A stretch of DNA of 64,000 nucleotides from Nitrospirota bacterium. Lineage in GTDB: Bacteria; Nitrospirota; Nitrospiria; Nitrospirales; Nitrospiraceae. The notes beneath the pieces are model-generated. The model did no database searches, had not been told where the DNA came from, and was given only the letters and a program-made list of their open reading frames with translations. Of the stretch, positions 19,604-29,361 are shown piece after piece (position 1 is the stretch's first letter; each line of letters begins with the position of its first letter). The DNA lies in the NCBI GenBank assembly GCA_040757595.1, contig JBFLWP010000004.1, forward strand, positions 62,001-126,000, written 5' to 3'. A program made the position numbers and the translations under genes.

Positions 19604-20422
19604 CTATCGCGCGGGCGCCTCTCTCCCCAGTTGCCGATCATCTGGTTCCGAAAGAATCTCCCCGATTTCGAGGACCAGTGCCAGCTTCTCCAGGTCCACC
19701 GGCTTCGCCAGGACATCCACCGAGCCGAGTCGTAGGGCCTCTTGCAGCAACGCTTCGTCTTGGGAGGCCGTCAGGAACACCACCGAGCTCCGGTACCGCC
19801 GCTCCCGCATTGCGCGGCACACCTCGACCCCGTTCATACCCGGCATGTACATGTCCAGGATGACCGCGCTCGGACATTCCTCCGCCATCAGGGCCAGGGC
19901 CTCACGCCCGTCCCGAGCCAGCCGCACCCGATACCCGCGCATCATCAGATACCGGCCCAGGAGCAGGCGGATCATCTCTTCGTCGTCCACGACGAGGACG
20001 GACCGGTCAGCCTCGCCGTCAAGCTCTTCGTCGGATGCGCCTGGGAGCCCGGCGAGGGCCACCGGCTGCCGCGCAACCCGGTTCACCGCCTCCACCAGAA
20101 CATGGATCGGCTGACCCTTCTGGAAGTAGCCGGTCGCTCCCAGCGATCGGGCCTGACCGTCGCATGTGCCCAATCCACCACCGGTGACGATCATCACCGC
20201 CGCGTCCGGGTCCACGACCCGCATCCGCCTGAGCACCGTCAGCCCGTCCATGTCGGGCATGTGCAGATCCAGGAGCGTGACCCTTGGCGCGTGCCGGCGA
20301 AACAGCTCGATCGCTTCGCGCCCGCCGGTGGCGACGAGCACCTGGTACCCCTGCTGCCCCAGGGCGGCCTTCAGCAGATCACAAATCAGCCGATCGTCGT
20401 CCACGACCAAGACCGTCGCCAT
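19604..20422 (-). CDS. Double-receiver response regulator
   Basis: 272 aa with two CheY-type receivers and no output domain. The first (1-120) has VLVVDDDRLICDLL, the phospho-Asp in VTLLDLHMPDMDGL, and VTGG. The second (about 140-255) has VLVVDDEEMIRLLLGRYL, the Asp in AVILDMYMPGMNGVEVCRAM, FLTASQ and the Lys in VLAKPVD. Such proteins shuttle phosphate between kinases. It sits between two hybrid kinases (9 nt after the upstream kinase, 10 nt before the downstream one), so it likely links them. The C-terminus (residues 256-272) is not part of a known domain. Confidence 0.9.
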   Translation of the reverse strand: MATVLVVDDDRLICDLLKAALGQQGYQVLVATGGREAIELFRRHAPRVTLLDLHMPDMDGLTVLRRMRVVDPDAAVMIVTGGGLGTCDGQARSLGATGYFQKGQPIHVLVEAVNRVARQPVALAGLPGASDEELDGEADRSVLVVDDEEMIRLLLGRYLMMRGYRVRLARDGREALALMAEECPSAVILDMYMPGMNGVEVCRAMRERRYRSSVVFLTASQDEALLQEALRLGSVDVLAKPVDLEKLALVLEIGEILSEPDDRQLGREAPAR

Positions 20423-20431
20423 GCGTCCCCC

Positions 20432-23400
20432 TTAGCCCCCCAGCACCTCGCAAATCTTCCGTTTGAAGGCCGACGGAGTGAACGGCTTGGAGATGAAATG
20501 CAGGCCGCTCTCCGGCAGATGGTGATGGTTCAGCACGTGGTCGGTGTAGCCGGACATGTAGAGCACCTTGGTCTCCGGATGCCGCTCCTTGAGGCCCTCG
20601 GCCAGGTCTCTCCCGTTCACCGCCGGCATCACCACATCGGTCACGAGCAGGTGGATCGGGGCGGAATGCCGCTGCCCGATCTGCAGCGCCTCGGCCCCGT
20701 TCCGAGCAGCCAGGACGGTGTATCCGGCTTCTTGCAGAACCCGGCACGCGAGCGCGCGCAGCGAGTCCTCATCCTCGACCAACAGGATCGTCTCGGCGCC
20801 CGGTTGCGCTGCGACCGGGCGGAGATCCTCGGCATCCGGCGCCTCTTCCGGGCCTTCGGCCAGCGGAAAGTAAATTTTGAACACGGTGCCCCGCTCCACG
20901 CCGCTTTCGACGACGATGGAGCCCCCGCTTTGCTGCACGATGCCGTACACGGTGGCGAGGCCCAGCCCCGTCCCGCGTCCCTGGGGTTTGGTGGTGAAGA
21001 ACGGCTCGAACAAGTGGGCTTTGACTTCGGCATCCATCCCGCAGCCCGTATCCCCGACGGCGAGCATCACCGATTGCCCCGATTGGCCGCCGTCCGGCCT
21101 GGAGGAGCTGCGCGCGGCCCGTTCGACGTTCGCCGTCTCGATGGTGATCCGGCCGCCGTTCGGCATGGCGTCCCGCGAATTGACGGCCAGGTTCAGCACC
21201 ACCTGCTCGATCTGACTCGGGTCGGCCTTGATCTTCCACAGTCCGTCTCCCTTGACGGTCACCAGTTCGATGTCCTCCCCGATCAGACGCCGCAGCATGG
21301 GTTCCACGTTGCCGACCGCGGCGTTCAGATCCAACAGGACCGGCCGCAGCACCTGGCGGCGGCTGAACGTCAGGAGCTGATTGGTCAGACTCGCGGCCCG
21401 TTGTTCGGCCTTCTGGATTTCCCGGATTTCTTCCCGCAGGGGGGCATCTGGACTCAGTTGCTCCAGCAGCATCTCGCAGTATCCCCCGATGACCGTCAGG
21501 AGGTTGTTGAAGTCGTGGGCAATGCCGCCGGCCAGCCGGCCCATGGCCTCCATCTTTTGAGACTGGCGCAACTGTCCTTCCAATTCCGCCGCCCGCTGCT
21601 GGTGCCGGTAGCTGCCGTACAGGATGCTCGCGGTCTGGGTAAGAAGCTCGATCTTCTCCTGCTCGGTTCCCGTGAACCCGCCCGGGCGATTGGCCAAGCC
21701 GATCATGCCCACGACGTCCGCGCCTTGCATGATCGGCACCCCGAGAAAGTGATGCAGGAGAGGATGGCCGGGAGGCAGGCCTCCGGCCCGGGGATCGGCG
21801 ACCGGCTCATTCGACAGCACCACCTTCCCGGACGTGATCACCCGGCCAAACAGGTTCTCGAAATTGGTGAACTCCAGGTAGCCTTGCTGGCGATAGGTGC
21901 GCACGGCGTTGTCGTAGAACTCGCGATTGACCTCACGATCCCATTGAACGCCTTCATGGGCGAGAATCCGCAGAGCCGGCCCTTCCACGACCACCCCGAG
22001 GAACCCGTACTCGCTGCTCGTCTGGCGCAAGGCGCTCCTGAGCAGCCTGGCGCTGGCCTCGCGCCAATTTCCGTCCTGCAGGAACCCCAAGATCACGTCG
22101 GTGATGGCGTGCAACTGGCCGGTCTTGACCTCCAGCGCTTCCTGCACGCGCTGCCGCTCGATGGCAAGCCCGGCGATCCGCGCGACGTTTTCGATCATGG
22201 CCCGTTCCGTCGTGCCAGGGCCGCGGCGTTCGCGAAAATACAGGCAAATCGTGCCCAAGACCCGACCTGTGGTCGCCAGGATCGGGCTCGACCAGCAGGC
22301 CCGGATTTCGCATCGCTCTGCCAGATCCCTGAACGCCTCGCACAAGGGGTCGCGCGAGATGTCCGCCACGGTCACCGGCTCGCGGCGGAACGCGGCGGCC
22401 CCGCATGCACCCGAACTGGGGCCGATGTCGAGCCCGTCCACCGCCTCCGCGAATTCGCGCGGAAAGCTCGGGGCGGCGGCGAAATGCAGCAGCCGCCCTT
22501 GATCGTCCGCCAACAAGACCGAGCACCGGAGTTCCGCGAACTGTTCCTCGAGGGCCTGGATCAGCCGCGTGAGCACCGTCTCCAGGGGGCTTCCCGTCGC
22601 GATGAGCTCGAAGGCGGAGTTCAAGGCGATGGCCAATCCCTCGGACTTCACTTGCTCCGTGACGTCCTGCGTCACGCCGACTATCGCGATCGGGCGGCCG
22701 GCCCGGTCTTTGACCGCCTCGCCCAGCGTGCGAATCACCCGCACCGTTCGGTTTGGGCGAACGATTCGGGCCTCGTACTCGATGGAACGGCCGTCCTCCA
22801 AGGCCCGTTTGACGCAGTTCCGAACCATCTCCCGGTCATCCGGGTGAATCCGGTCGAGCAACGCCTCGGGGGTCGCCCCGAGCTCGCCGGGAAGGACGCC
22901 GAAGATCCGGCACAGCTCATCGGACCAGCGAACGGAATCGGCAGCGAGATCCCACTGCCAGGTGCCCAAATGGGCGAGCCGCTGAACTTGGGCGAGCAGC
23001 CTGACGAATTCACGCGCCTCAGGCTCCAAAGATGACCCCTCGCGCATATCACCTCCTATTCCGAGCACTTCGACCGACTCACCGTCTCCGCGGGCCCGCC
23101 GAACGAAGGTCCAGGAGATCACCCTCGGCTCCCCGACCTTCGGGATCAAAGCCGTTTCCAGGCGGAACGTTTCCCCTTCTCCGGACTGTCCGAGCAGCCG
23201 CTCGAACCGCGCCGCCGCGTCGCCCGATCCCATGAGGTCCCACCAATTCCTTCCGATGACCTCGTCGGCCTCGTAGCCGATGAGGCGGGCTGCGGCTTGG
23301 TTGGCGAAGGTTGCGGTGCCGTCCGGCAGGAGCCCGCAGATGAGGGGCCGCGGCGCGGCCAGCGCCAGATCCGTCTCATCCATCTCCTTCCGCAGTTCCA

Positions 23401-23878
23401 CGACTGTTTCATTGTGGGCGGCGACGTCCACGATAAATCCGATGATACGAACGGGGAGGCCCTGCTCGTCGTAGTCCACGTGGGCATGATGAAGGACTTC
23501 GTCATGAAAGCCGTCGGCACAGCGGAAGCGATAGTCGTCCGACCAGGCGGTCAGGCCGGCGTTGAAGACGGCCTGCAGGCCCTCGAGGACGCGCGTCCTG
23601 TCCTGGGGGTGGAGCCGGCTGGCCCAGGAGTCGGTTCCCGGTTCAAGCGCTTCCGGGGAATGCCCGAAGCACAACTGCATCCCTTCCGACCACCAGGCTT
23701 CGTCGGCGAGGAGATCCCAGTCGAATGCGACCAGGTTGGCCGCCCGTCCGGCGTGCATGCTTCGCCCGCTTGTCCCGGACCGCCGCATCCGCGTTTCCGG
23801 CGGCTCGTGCCGGTGTGGCGCGGGGGCTTCCCCGCCCGAACTCTGAGAAGGGCGAGATGCGGGTTCAACCCGTTCCAT
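20432..23878 (-). CDS. PAS-GAF hybrid sensor histidine kinase
   Basis: 1148 aa, apparently soluble. Order (rough): PAS with PAC (48-160), PAS (170-290), PAS (295-415), GAF (420-580, PSSGACGAAAFRREPVTVADI), GAF (600-775, LHHFLGVPIMQGADVVGMIGLANRPGG), HisKA with LAGGIAHDFNNLLTVIGGY, HATPase_c with GDTGCGMD and FEPFFTTKPQGRGTGLGLATVYGIV, and a C-terminal receiver (VEDEDSLRALA, LLVTDVVMPAVNGRDLAE, FISKPFTPS). The HDFNN H-box class commonly feeds its own receiver. The start ATG at 23878 has no good ribosome-binding site and the first 40 residues are low in complexity, so the real start may be the internal ATG of MRRSGTSG. Confidence 0.9.
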   Translation of the reverse strand: MERVEPASRPSQSSGGEAPAPHRHEPPETRMRRSGTSGRSMHAGRAANLVAFDWDLLADEAWWSEGMQLCFGHSPEALEPGTDSWASRLHPQDRTRVLEGLQAVFNAGLTAWSDDYRFRCADGFHDEVLHHAHVDYDEQGLPVRIIGFIVDVAAHNETVVELRKEMDETDLALAAPRPLICGLLPDGTATFANQAAARLIGYEADEVIGRNWWDLMGSGDAAARFERLLGQSGEGETFRLETALIPKVGEPRVISWTFVRRARGDGESVEVLGIGGDMREGSSLEPEAREFVRLLAQVQRLAHLGTWQWDLAADSVRWSDELCRIFGVLPGELGATPEALLDRIHPDDREMVRNCVKRALEDGRSIEYEARIVRPNRTVRVIRTLGEAVKDRAGRPIAIVGVTQDVTEQVKSEGLAIALNSAFELIATGSPLETVLTRLIQALEEQFAELRCSVLLADDQGRLLHFAAAPSFPREFAEAVDGLDIGPSSGACGAAAFRREPVTVADISRDPLCEAFRDLAERCEIRACWSSPILATTGRVLGTICLYFRERRGPGTTERAMIENVARIAGLAIERQRVQEALEVKTGQLHAITDVILGFLQDGNWREASARLLRSALRQTSSEYGFLGVVVEGPALRILAHEGVQWDREVNREFYDNAVRTYRQQGYLEFTNFENLFGRVITSGKVVLSNEPVADPRAGGLPPGHPLLHHFLGVPIMQGADVVGMIGLANRPGGFTGTEQEKIELLTQTASILYGSYRHQQRAAELEGQLRQSQKMEAMGRLAGGIAHDFNNLLTVIGGYCEMLLEQLSPDAPLREEIREIQKAEQRAASLTNQLLTFSRRQVLRPVLLDLNAAVGNVEPMLRRLIGEDIELVTVKGDGLWKIKADPSQIEQVVLNLAVNSRDAMPNGGRITIETANVERAARSSSRPDGGQSGQSVMLAVGDTGCGMDAEVKAHLFEPFFTTKPQGRGTGLGLATVYGIVQQSGGSIVVESGVERGTVFKIYFPLAEGPEEAPDAEDLRPVAAQPGAETILLVEDEDSLRALACRVLQEAGYTVLAARNGAEALQIGQRHSAPIHLLVTDVVMPAVNGRDLAEGLKERHPETKVLYMSGYTDHVLNHHHLPESGLHFISKPFTPSAFKRKICEVLGG

Positions 23879-23953
23879 CGGTGCCTCGCATGCGATCCGG
23901 TCCCCGCCGCACCGAGCCCGTCGCCGGACCCGGACCTGTCCGCCGGCGCGCCT

Positions 23954-24598
23954 TCAACAGAGAGGAGCTTCCCCCGCGGCGTCATGCTGCGCCAGCTTGA
24001 GCAAGGGGGACATCCTCAGAGGGAATCCTCCGCCGACATACCGGAGAAAGGCGGAGAGCTCTGATCGCTCGAAAGCCTGCTCGCGCGTGTCGTGGGACAC
24101 GGCGACCATGATGCGGACGTCCAACGGGGCTCCGTCGCGGTCTCCCAGCCTCTCAAGCGATTGCCTCTGGATCGCGTCCTCCAAGCGCTTGAGCGCCCAC
24201 TTGGGCATGAGCTCGACGTGTTCGACCAGCAAGCTGCCGCCCCGCGCCAGTTCGAGTCCCCCTCGCACGCCCTGTGGCACGGCGGGCCAAATGCCGAACG
24301 CGGTCCCGAACAGGGCGGAGCCGATCTCCTCCTGGGTCTGGGCCATGCCCCGACAGTCGAAGACGACGAAGGGCCCGCTTGCATAGGAGCTCTGCCGGTG
24401 TACCCGTTCCGCCAGTTTCCGCACCAGAGCCGGGTCGTCCCCCTCCAACAGGAGCGGGAGCCCGAAATGATCGGACGAAAACGCCATCCGGCGAAGCCTC
24501 ATGCTCGGATAGGCGTTTCTCGCTCGATGGGCTCTGCGGTCCCGCCCTCCTTCGCCTGCGCTCTGAAGTCGCTCCGGAGCCGATGATAGAGTCGCCAT
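23954..24598 (-). CDS. Degenerate sigma-54 activator-like AAA+ fragment
   Basis: 214 aa from an ATG at 24598 preceded by a strong AAGGAGG. The middle resembles the sigma-54 interaction domain: PFVVFDCRGMAQTQEEIGSALFG corresponds to the F[VI]xxNC...ESELFG segment, ELARGGSLLVEHVELMPKWAL to the GGTLFLDEI block, and RIMVAVSHD to RI[IV]AATN. The Walker A motif (GETGTGKE) is replaced by LEGDDPALVRKLAERV, the GAFTGA loop is absent, and there is no DNA-binding domain. It therefore probably neither hydrolyses ATP nor activates sigma-54. It lies between an NtrC-type regulator and a hybrid kinase, all on one strand. It may be an adaptor or a decaying gene. Confidence 0.7.
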   Translation of the reverse strand: MATLSSAPERLQSAGEGGRDRRAHRARNAYPSMRLRRMAFSSDHFGLPLLLEGDDPALVRKLAERVHRQSSYASGPFVVFDCRGMAQTQEEIGSALFGTAFGIWPAVPQGVRGGLELARGGSLLVEHVELMPKWALKRLEDAIQRQSLERLGDRDGAPLDVRIMVAVSHDTREQAFERSELSAFLRYVGGGFPLRMSPLLKLAQHDAAGEAPLC

Positions 24599-24870
24599 GT
24601 CGGGCCTCCTTCGTTCCACTTGCTCAGGAGAAAAGGGCGCTGCGCCGGACATGAGCAGGCTCCGTGCCGCGGGTTTCCGGCCTCCTGCTCGAACGGGCAA
24701 GGCGAGGATTGCCAACCTAACCTGCGGATTTCACTTTGGGATCAGCTAGACTTTTCCTGGCAGGAAGTGGGAGACGGGACGATGTCGTCGTCTGATAGGC
24801 GGCCATGGCACAACTTCCATAGGAGAAAATGCCATAGCCCGCAAGGCCGAGCCGGCGCCAAGCCGGGGGA
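24599..24870. other. Gap upstream of the AAA+ fragment
   Basis: 272 nt with no gene supported. I looked for a sigma-54 promoter: a TTGGCA and a TTGC occur in the minus strand near 24690-24710, but the GG-to-GC spacing is three bases too long. Confidence 0.45.
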
Positions 24871-26265
24871 TCAGGACTGGGTCGGCATGTGAATCCCGTA
24901 CTTGAGGATCTTCGTGTAGAGCGTTTTGTAATCCACGCAGAGGCGGCGGGCCGCTTCGGATTTGTTCCAGCCGGTTTCTTTCAGCGTCAGGAGAATGGCC
25001 TCCCGCTCCGCCGCCTCGACCGCCTTCCTGCGGATCTCCGACAGAGACCTCCCTCCCCGACCCTCCCGCGGCGCCGACTTGATCTCTGCATGCTCTCGGA
25101 TCTGGGTCGGCAGGTGCTCCGGCTCCACGACTCGATCCGCCAGAATCACGGACGCCTGCATGCAGTTCTCGAGCTCCCGCACGTTGCCCGGCCAGGGGTA
25201 GGACTCCAGCAGCTCCATCGCGGCCGGACTGATTCCGCGAACCGGCTTCTTGTAGGACCTGGCGGCCAGCAGCAGGAAATAGTGGGCGAGGAGGGGGATG
25301 TCCCCTTTTCGCTTGGCCAGAGGCGGAACGGTCAGGATCACCGTGTTGAGCCGGTGATACAGATCCATGCGAAACCGGCCGTCGGCCACTAGTGCGTCCA
25401 GGTTCTCGTTGGTCGCGGAGACGATGCGGACGTCCACCGTGACGGCCCCTCGCCCTCCCAGCCGCTCCACCGACTTCGACTGCAGCACCCGAAGCAGCTT
25501 GGGCTGGATGTGCAGGGGGATGTTCCCGAGCTCGTCAATGAAGAGCGTCCCCCCATGAGCCTGTTCCAACCTGCCCACCTTCCCCTGGACGGCTCCGGTG
25601 AAGGCGCCCTTCTCGTATCCGAAAAGCTCGGCTTCGATCAGCGTCTCGGGCAGCGCGCTGCAATCTATGGGCACGAACGGCCCCTTGCGCCGCTCGCTGA
25701 GACCATGGATCGCCTTGGCGACCAGGTCCTTGCCCGTTCCGTTTTCTCCCGTAATCAGCACCGGCACCTCGAACGGGGCCACTTGCTTCATTTTCTCGAT
25801 CAATTGCTGCATCTGTTGGCTCGTGCCGACCAGGTCCCGCAGCCTGAACGGCTTCACCGCGGCGCTGGTGAGCTCCTCGACCTCGGCGGTCAGTTCGTGA
25901 AATTGCAGGCAGTTGCGGACGATCACCTTCAATTTGTCCAGCACGATGGGCTTGGTCAAGTAGTCGTACGCCCCGTTATCCACCGCTTCCAGGGCATCAT
26001 CCTTCGTGCCATAGCCCGTCAAGACGATCACCCGGTTTCCGCCCAATTCCGGCCCGAAGAATTGCTTGAGCAGATCGAGGCCGTTCCCGTCCGGCAGCCG
26101 GACGTCCAGCAGGACGAGGTCCGGGCGCTGCCGCCTCAACAGCGTGACTGCGTCCTTGGCGTTGTTGCACGCGATCGGTTGGTACCCCTCCTCGCCGAGG
26201 AATTCCTCGATCAGGTCCGCAATGTCGCGTTCATCGTCAACGATGAGAATCCGCTCTTTGGCCAT
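24871..26265 (-). CDS. NtrC-family sigma-54-dependent response regulator
   Basis: About 464 aa. Receiver (1-120) with ILIVDDERDIADLI, phospho-Asp in LVLLDVRLPDGNGLDLL, VLTGYGTKDDALEA and the Lys in YDYLTKPI. The sigma-54 AAA+ domain (about 145-380) has Walker A GENGTGKDL, FVPIDCSALPETLIEAELFGYEKGAFTGAVQ (GAFTGA loop intact) and GGTLFIDELGNIP. The C-terminal Fis-type helix-turn-helix (REAILLTLKETGWNKSEAARRL, VDYKTLYTKI) completes it. It activates sigma-54 promoters when phosphorylated. Two ATGs are adjacent (26268 and 26265); GGAG is better spaced for the second. It heads the signalling block, and its partner kinase is probably one of the hybrid kinases downstream. Confidence 0.94.
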   Translation of the reverse strand: MAKERILIVDDERDIADLIEEFLGEEGYQPIACNNAKDAVTLLRRQRPDLVLLDVRLPDGNGLDLLKQFFGPELGGNRVIVLTGYGTKDDALEAVDNGAYDYLTKPIVLDKLKVIVRNCLQFHELTAEVEELTSAAVKPFRLRDLVGTSQQMQQLIEKMKQVAPFEVPVLITGENGTGKDLVAKAIHGLSERRKGPFVPIDCSALPETLIEAELFGYEKGAFTGAVQGKVGRLEQAHGGTLFIDELGNIPLHIQPKLLRVLQSKSVERLGGRGAVTVDVRIVSATNENLDALVADGRFRMDLYHRLNTVILTVPPLAKRKGDIPLLAHYFLLLAARSYKKPVRGISPAAMELLESYPWPGNVRELENCMQASVILADRVVEPEHLPTQIREHAEIKSAPREGRGGRSLSEIRRKAVEAAEREAILLTLKETGWNKSEAARRLCVDYKTLYTKILKYGIHMPTQS

Positions 26266-26477
26266 CATCCACTCCGGTCATGTTCCGAGCATCCGATTGT
26301 GCGAAAAGCGCGCGGTTCGGAGAGACGTTCTGGGCACCGACAATTGCTCCCTCATCTGACGTAAACCACGCCGGGCAGGTCCTTGAGATCGGCATCGCTC
26401 GTTGTCACCTCGGCTCCTTGGTCCTGGGCTGTCGCGACATGTATAGCCTTTTTCTAGCAATATTCACTCAAGCGAAC

Positions 26478-26732
26478 TCAGCGGTACACGTCTTTCCTGT
26501 GCTCGATTGACAGCACATCCAGCCATTCAGAGCCGGCCCGCCGGTAGAGAACCCGATAGGGCCACACGCGATAGGACCAGACCCTCTCTTTCTGAAACCT
26601 TCCTTTCAGCGGCTTCCCTTCCAGTGGGTTCGCGGCCAGATAACGTAAAGCCTCTTTAATCTTCTCTCGTGTCCCTGCGACAAACGTCTCCAGATCCTTT
26701 TGCGCCTGGGGGGTGAGACGGACCTGTCTCAC
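26478..26732 (-). CDS. RelE/ParE-family toxin
   Basis: 84 aa, RelE superfamily: VRLTPQAQKDLETFVAGTREKIKEAL for the N-terminal helices, NPLEGKPLKGRFQKERVWSYRVWPYRVLYRRAG for the beta-sheet core with basic residues, and VLSIEHRKDVYR as the typical end. RelE-type toxins cut mRNA at the ribosome; ParE-type toxins poison gyrase. The Arg/Lys/His set and the C-terminal HRKDVY favour the RelE type. The start overlaps the antitoxin stop by 4 nt (ATGA), the usual coupling. Confidence 0.9.
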   Translation of the reverse strand: MRQVRLTPQAQKDLETFVAGTREKIKEALRYLAANPLEGKPLKGRFQKERVWSYRVWPYRVLYRRAGSEWLDVLSIEHRKDVYR

Positions 26733-26995
26733 TGATCTTCCCCAAAGACGTCCTTGAACGAGCGAAACTTACCGGCCTTGGCCTCCCTGAGCCCCTGTTC
26801 TAGGGCCTTGACCGCCTTGGGGTTCGCCATGAACTCCAACGTTTCCATCCAGCTCTCAAACTCCTGGGCACTCATCACCACGGCCTTTGGCGCACCGTTC
26901 TTGGTCACGACGAACCGCTCCGAGAGCCGGTCGGCTTTGTCCACGAGTTCAGAGAACCGATCGCGGGCCTCCTTAAGTGGAATCGTCTTGGTCAT
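26729..26995 (-). CDS. Phd/YefM-family antitoxin
   Basis: 88 aa. The N-terminal Phd domain (TIPLKEARDRFSELVDKADRLSERFVVTKNGAPKAVVMSAQEFESW) binds operator DNA. The acidic C-terminal segment (AKAGKFRSFKDVFGEDQ) should fold on the toxin. GGAGG lies before the ATG at 26995. The pair is normally repressed by its own complex. It lies next to an integrase remnant at tRNA-Lys, so it may be what is left of an inserted element. Confidence 0.9.
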   Translation of the reverse strand: MTKTIPLKEARDRFSELVDKADRLSERFVVTKNGAPKAVVMSAQEFESWMETLEFMANPKAVKALEQGLREAKAGKFRSFKDVFGEDQ

Positions 26996-27081
26996 TGTTC
27001 TCCCTCCGTGACCATGAGTGTACAGAATTCTGGCGACTTCCTCAAGGGTCGGGCTGAGTCCTCGTTCAAGGCCCGCCAGTT

Positions 27082-27261
27082 CTCTTCGCGGCACTGGCGC
27101 AGCGAGGCGTGGACTTGTACAAGGTGCAGCGGCTGCTTGGGCACAAGACCGGCGTGATGACGCAACGCTGCGCGCACCATTCGCCGGAAAGCCTGGGGGA
27201 TGGAGTGAGGGTGCTGAAAGACCCGCGACCGGGGCCGGTTATCACAAATTTAGCACAATGG
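27082..27261 (+). pseudogene. Tyrosine recombinase (integrase) C-terminal remnant
   Basis: Reads ALAQRGVDLYKVQRLLGHKTG, then VMTQRCAHHSPESLGDGVRVL, the end of a phage-type integrase catalytic domain. The LLGHKT box is intact, but the nucleophile in the TQRYAH motif is Cys. The HxLRH box and the rest of the protein upstream are missing; the sequence before 27082 is antisense to the antitoxin leader. It lies 55 nt from the 3' end of tRNA-Lys, the kind of site integrases use, so this is probably the scar of a lost element. Confidence 0.75.
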
Positions 27262-27315
27262 GCCGGCCCGAGGGGCCTTGGGACCGAGAGGAGTCTCGGA
27301 GCCCATTGATGGAAT

Positions 27316-27391
27316 TGGTGAGCCGGCTGGGGATCGAACCCAGGACCCTCGCCTTAAAAGGGCGATGCTCTACCATCTGAGCTACCGGCTC
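27316..27391 (-). tRNA. tRNA-Lys (anticodon UUU)
   Basis: 76 nt on the minus strand. The acceptor is GAGCCGG with CCGGCTC, the discriminator is A, and CCA is encoded. The D arm has AGCTCAGATGGTAGAGC. The anticodon arm TCGCC-CTTTTAA-GGCGA gives TTT, and the T arm has GGGTTCGATCCC. It is a probable integration site for the lost element marked by the integrase remnant. Confidence 0.96.
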
Positions 27392-27403
27392 GTTCTTAGG
27401 GAC

Positions 27404-27489
27404 GTCGTTCGTCACTCGTCATGCGTGAAGCGCAAGGAGCAGGCAGTATCCTACCATTAACGATTGGCGAATGACGAGTGACGATTGAC
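27404..27489. repeat. Quasi-palindromic word-repeat element, word GACGAGTGACG
   Basis: Left arm 27406-27427 (CGTTCGTCACTCGTCATGCG) and right arm 27461-27489 share a perfect complementary block ATGACGAGTGACGA. The loop is 33 nt. The element fills the space between tRNA-Lys and the purA stop. Confidence 0.8.
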
Positions 27490-27494
27490 CCGCC

Positions 27495-28861
<1,367 letters not shown>

Positions 28862-28873
28862 TCATGCGGCCCA

Positions 28874-28902
28874 ATCCTATGATGCCCCCCACCGCTTGTC
28901 AA
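28874..28902 (-). promoter_or_regulatory. Sigma-70 promoter of purA
   Basis: Minus strand: TTGACA (28902-28897), 17 nt, TAGGAT (28879-28874). The expected start is near 28867, giving a leader of about 59 nt. Confidence 0.7.
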
Positions 28903-28920
28903 GCCGGCGCAAAAGCGCGG

Positions 28921-29000
28921 GTGCGGGGCGAGAGGCGCGAGGTGCTAAGGGGCTAGCAGAGAGATGTCCTCGTGCCTCTTGCCCCGAACCTCTGGCCTGG
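28921..29000. repeat. Quasi-palindromic word-repeat element, word GAGGCGCGAGG
   Basis: Left arm 28923-28955 (GGGGCGAGAGGCGCGAGG and onward), right arm 28968-29000 (CCTCGTGCCTCTTGCCCC and onward). The loop is about 12 nt. It lies between the purA promoter and the tRNA-Ala promoter. Confidence 0.75.
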
Positions 29001-29025
29001 CGCGGCTGCGGTAGAGAGCCGCGCC

Positions 29026-29054
29026 TTGACTGCCTCCAGACCCCGTGGTAGCAT
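29026..29054 (+). promoter_or_regulatory. Sigma-70 promoter of tRNA-Ala
   Basis: TTGACT (29026-29031), 17 nt, TAGCAT (29049-29054). The start would be near 29061, about 67 nt before the mature tRNA. Confidence 0.6.
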
Positions 29055-29072
29055 GCGCCCGGACTTAGCGGT

Positions 29073-29118
29073 AGTTGTCTTTCGACAACTCATCACTCAG
29101 CATTCATCACTCATCAGC
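29073..29118 (+). repeat. Hairpin plus half element in the tRNA-Ala leader
   Basis: AGTTGTC TTTC GACAACT (29073-29090) is a perfect 7-bp hairpin. It is followed by CATCACTCAG CATTCATCAC TCATCAG, right-arm words of the GTGATGG type without a matching left arm. Confidence 0.55.
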
Positions 29119-29127
29119 GGGCTAGGT

Positions 29128-29203
29128 GGGGCTGTGGCGCAGTTGGGAGCGCGCGTGAATGGCATTCACGAGGTCGCCGGTTCAATCCCGGCCAGCTCCA
29201 CCA
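29128..29203 (+). tRNA. tRNA-Ala (anticodon GGC)
   Basis: 76 nt with acceptor GGGGCTG and CAGCTCC (one G-T pair), discriminator A, and encoded CCA. The anticodon arm CGTGA-ATGGCAT-TCACG gives GGC. The T arm is GCCGGTTCAATCCCGGC. It lies between two word-repeat regions. Confidence 0.94.
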
Positions 29204-29213
29204 AACCTTTGGC

Positions 29214-29352
29214 AGGCGAGAGGCGCGAGGTGAGCGGCTAGAGGGAAGAACGTTCTCGCAACTGGATGGTCCCTATCGGCCTCGTGTCCGACCCTCACTT
29301 TTCCGATTCTTCGCTCTTCTACCCCTAGCCTCTAACCCCGCACCCCTCGCCT
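29214..29352. repeat. Quasi-palindromic word-repeat element with long loop, word GAGGCGCGAGG
   Basis: Left arm 29215-29245 (GGCGAGAGGCGCGAGG and onward), right arm 29321-29352 (CCCCTAGCCTCTAACCCC and onward). The loop is about 75 nt with no open frame of note. The right arm ends 9 nt before the ABC-F start codon. Confidence 0.7.
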
Positions 29353-29361
29353 TGTAGAGCC

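Noticed and set aside
19742-23035. 1097-codon plus-strand open frame
   Set aside because: Antisense to two signalling genes with clear domains; the translation has no recognisable domain and reflects GC-rich codon bias.
24690-24710. Possible sigma-54 promoter upstream of the AAA+ fragment
   Set aside because: GG and GC elements are spaced 15 rather than 12 bases apart.
27278-27460. Small plus-strand frame reading EPRTLALKGRC
   Set aside because: It is the antisense translation of tRNA-Lys, a common false gene.
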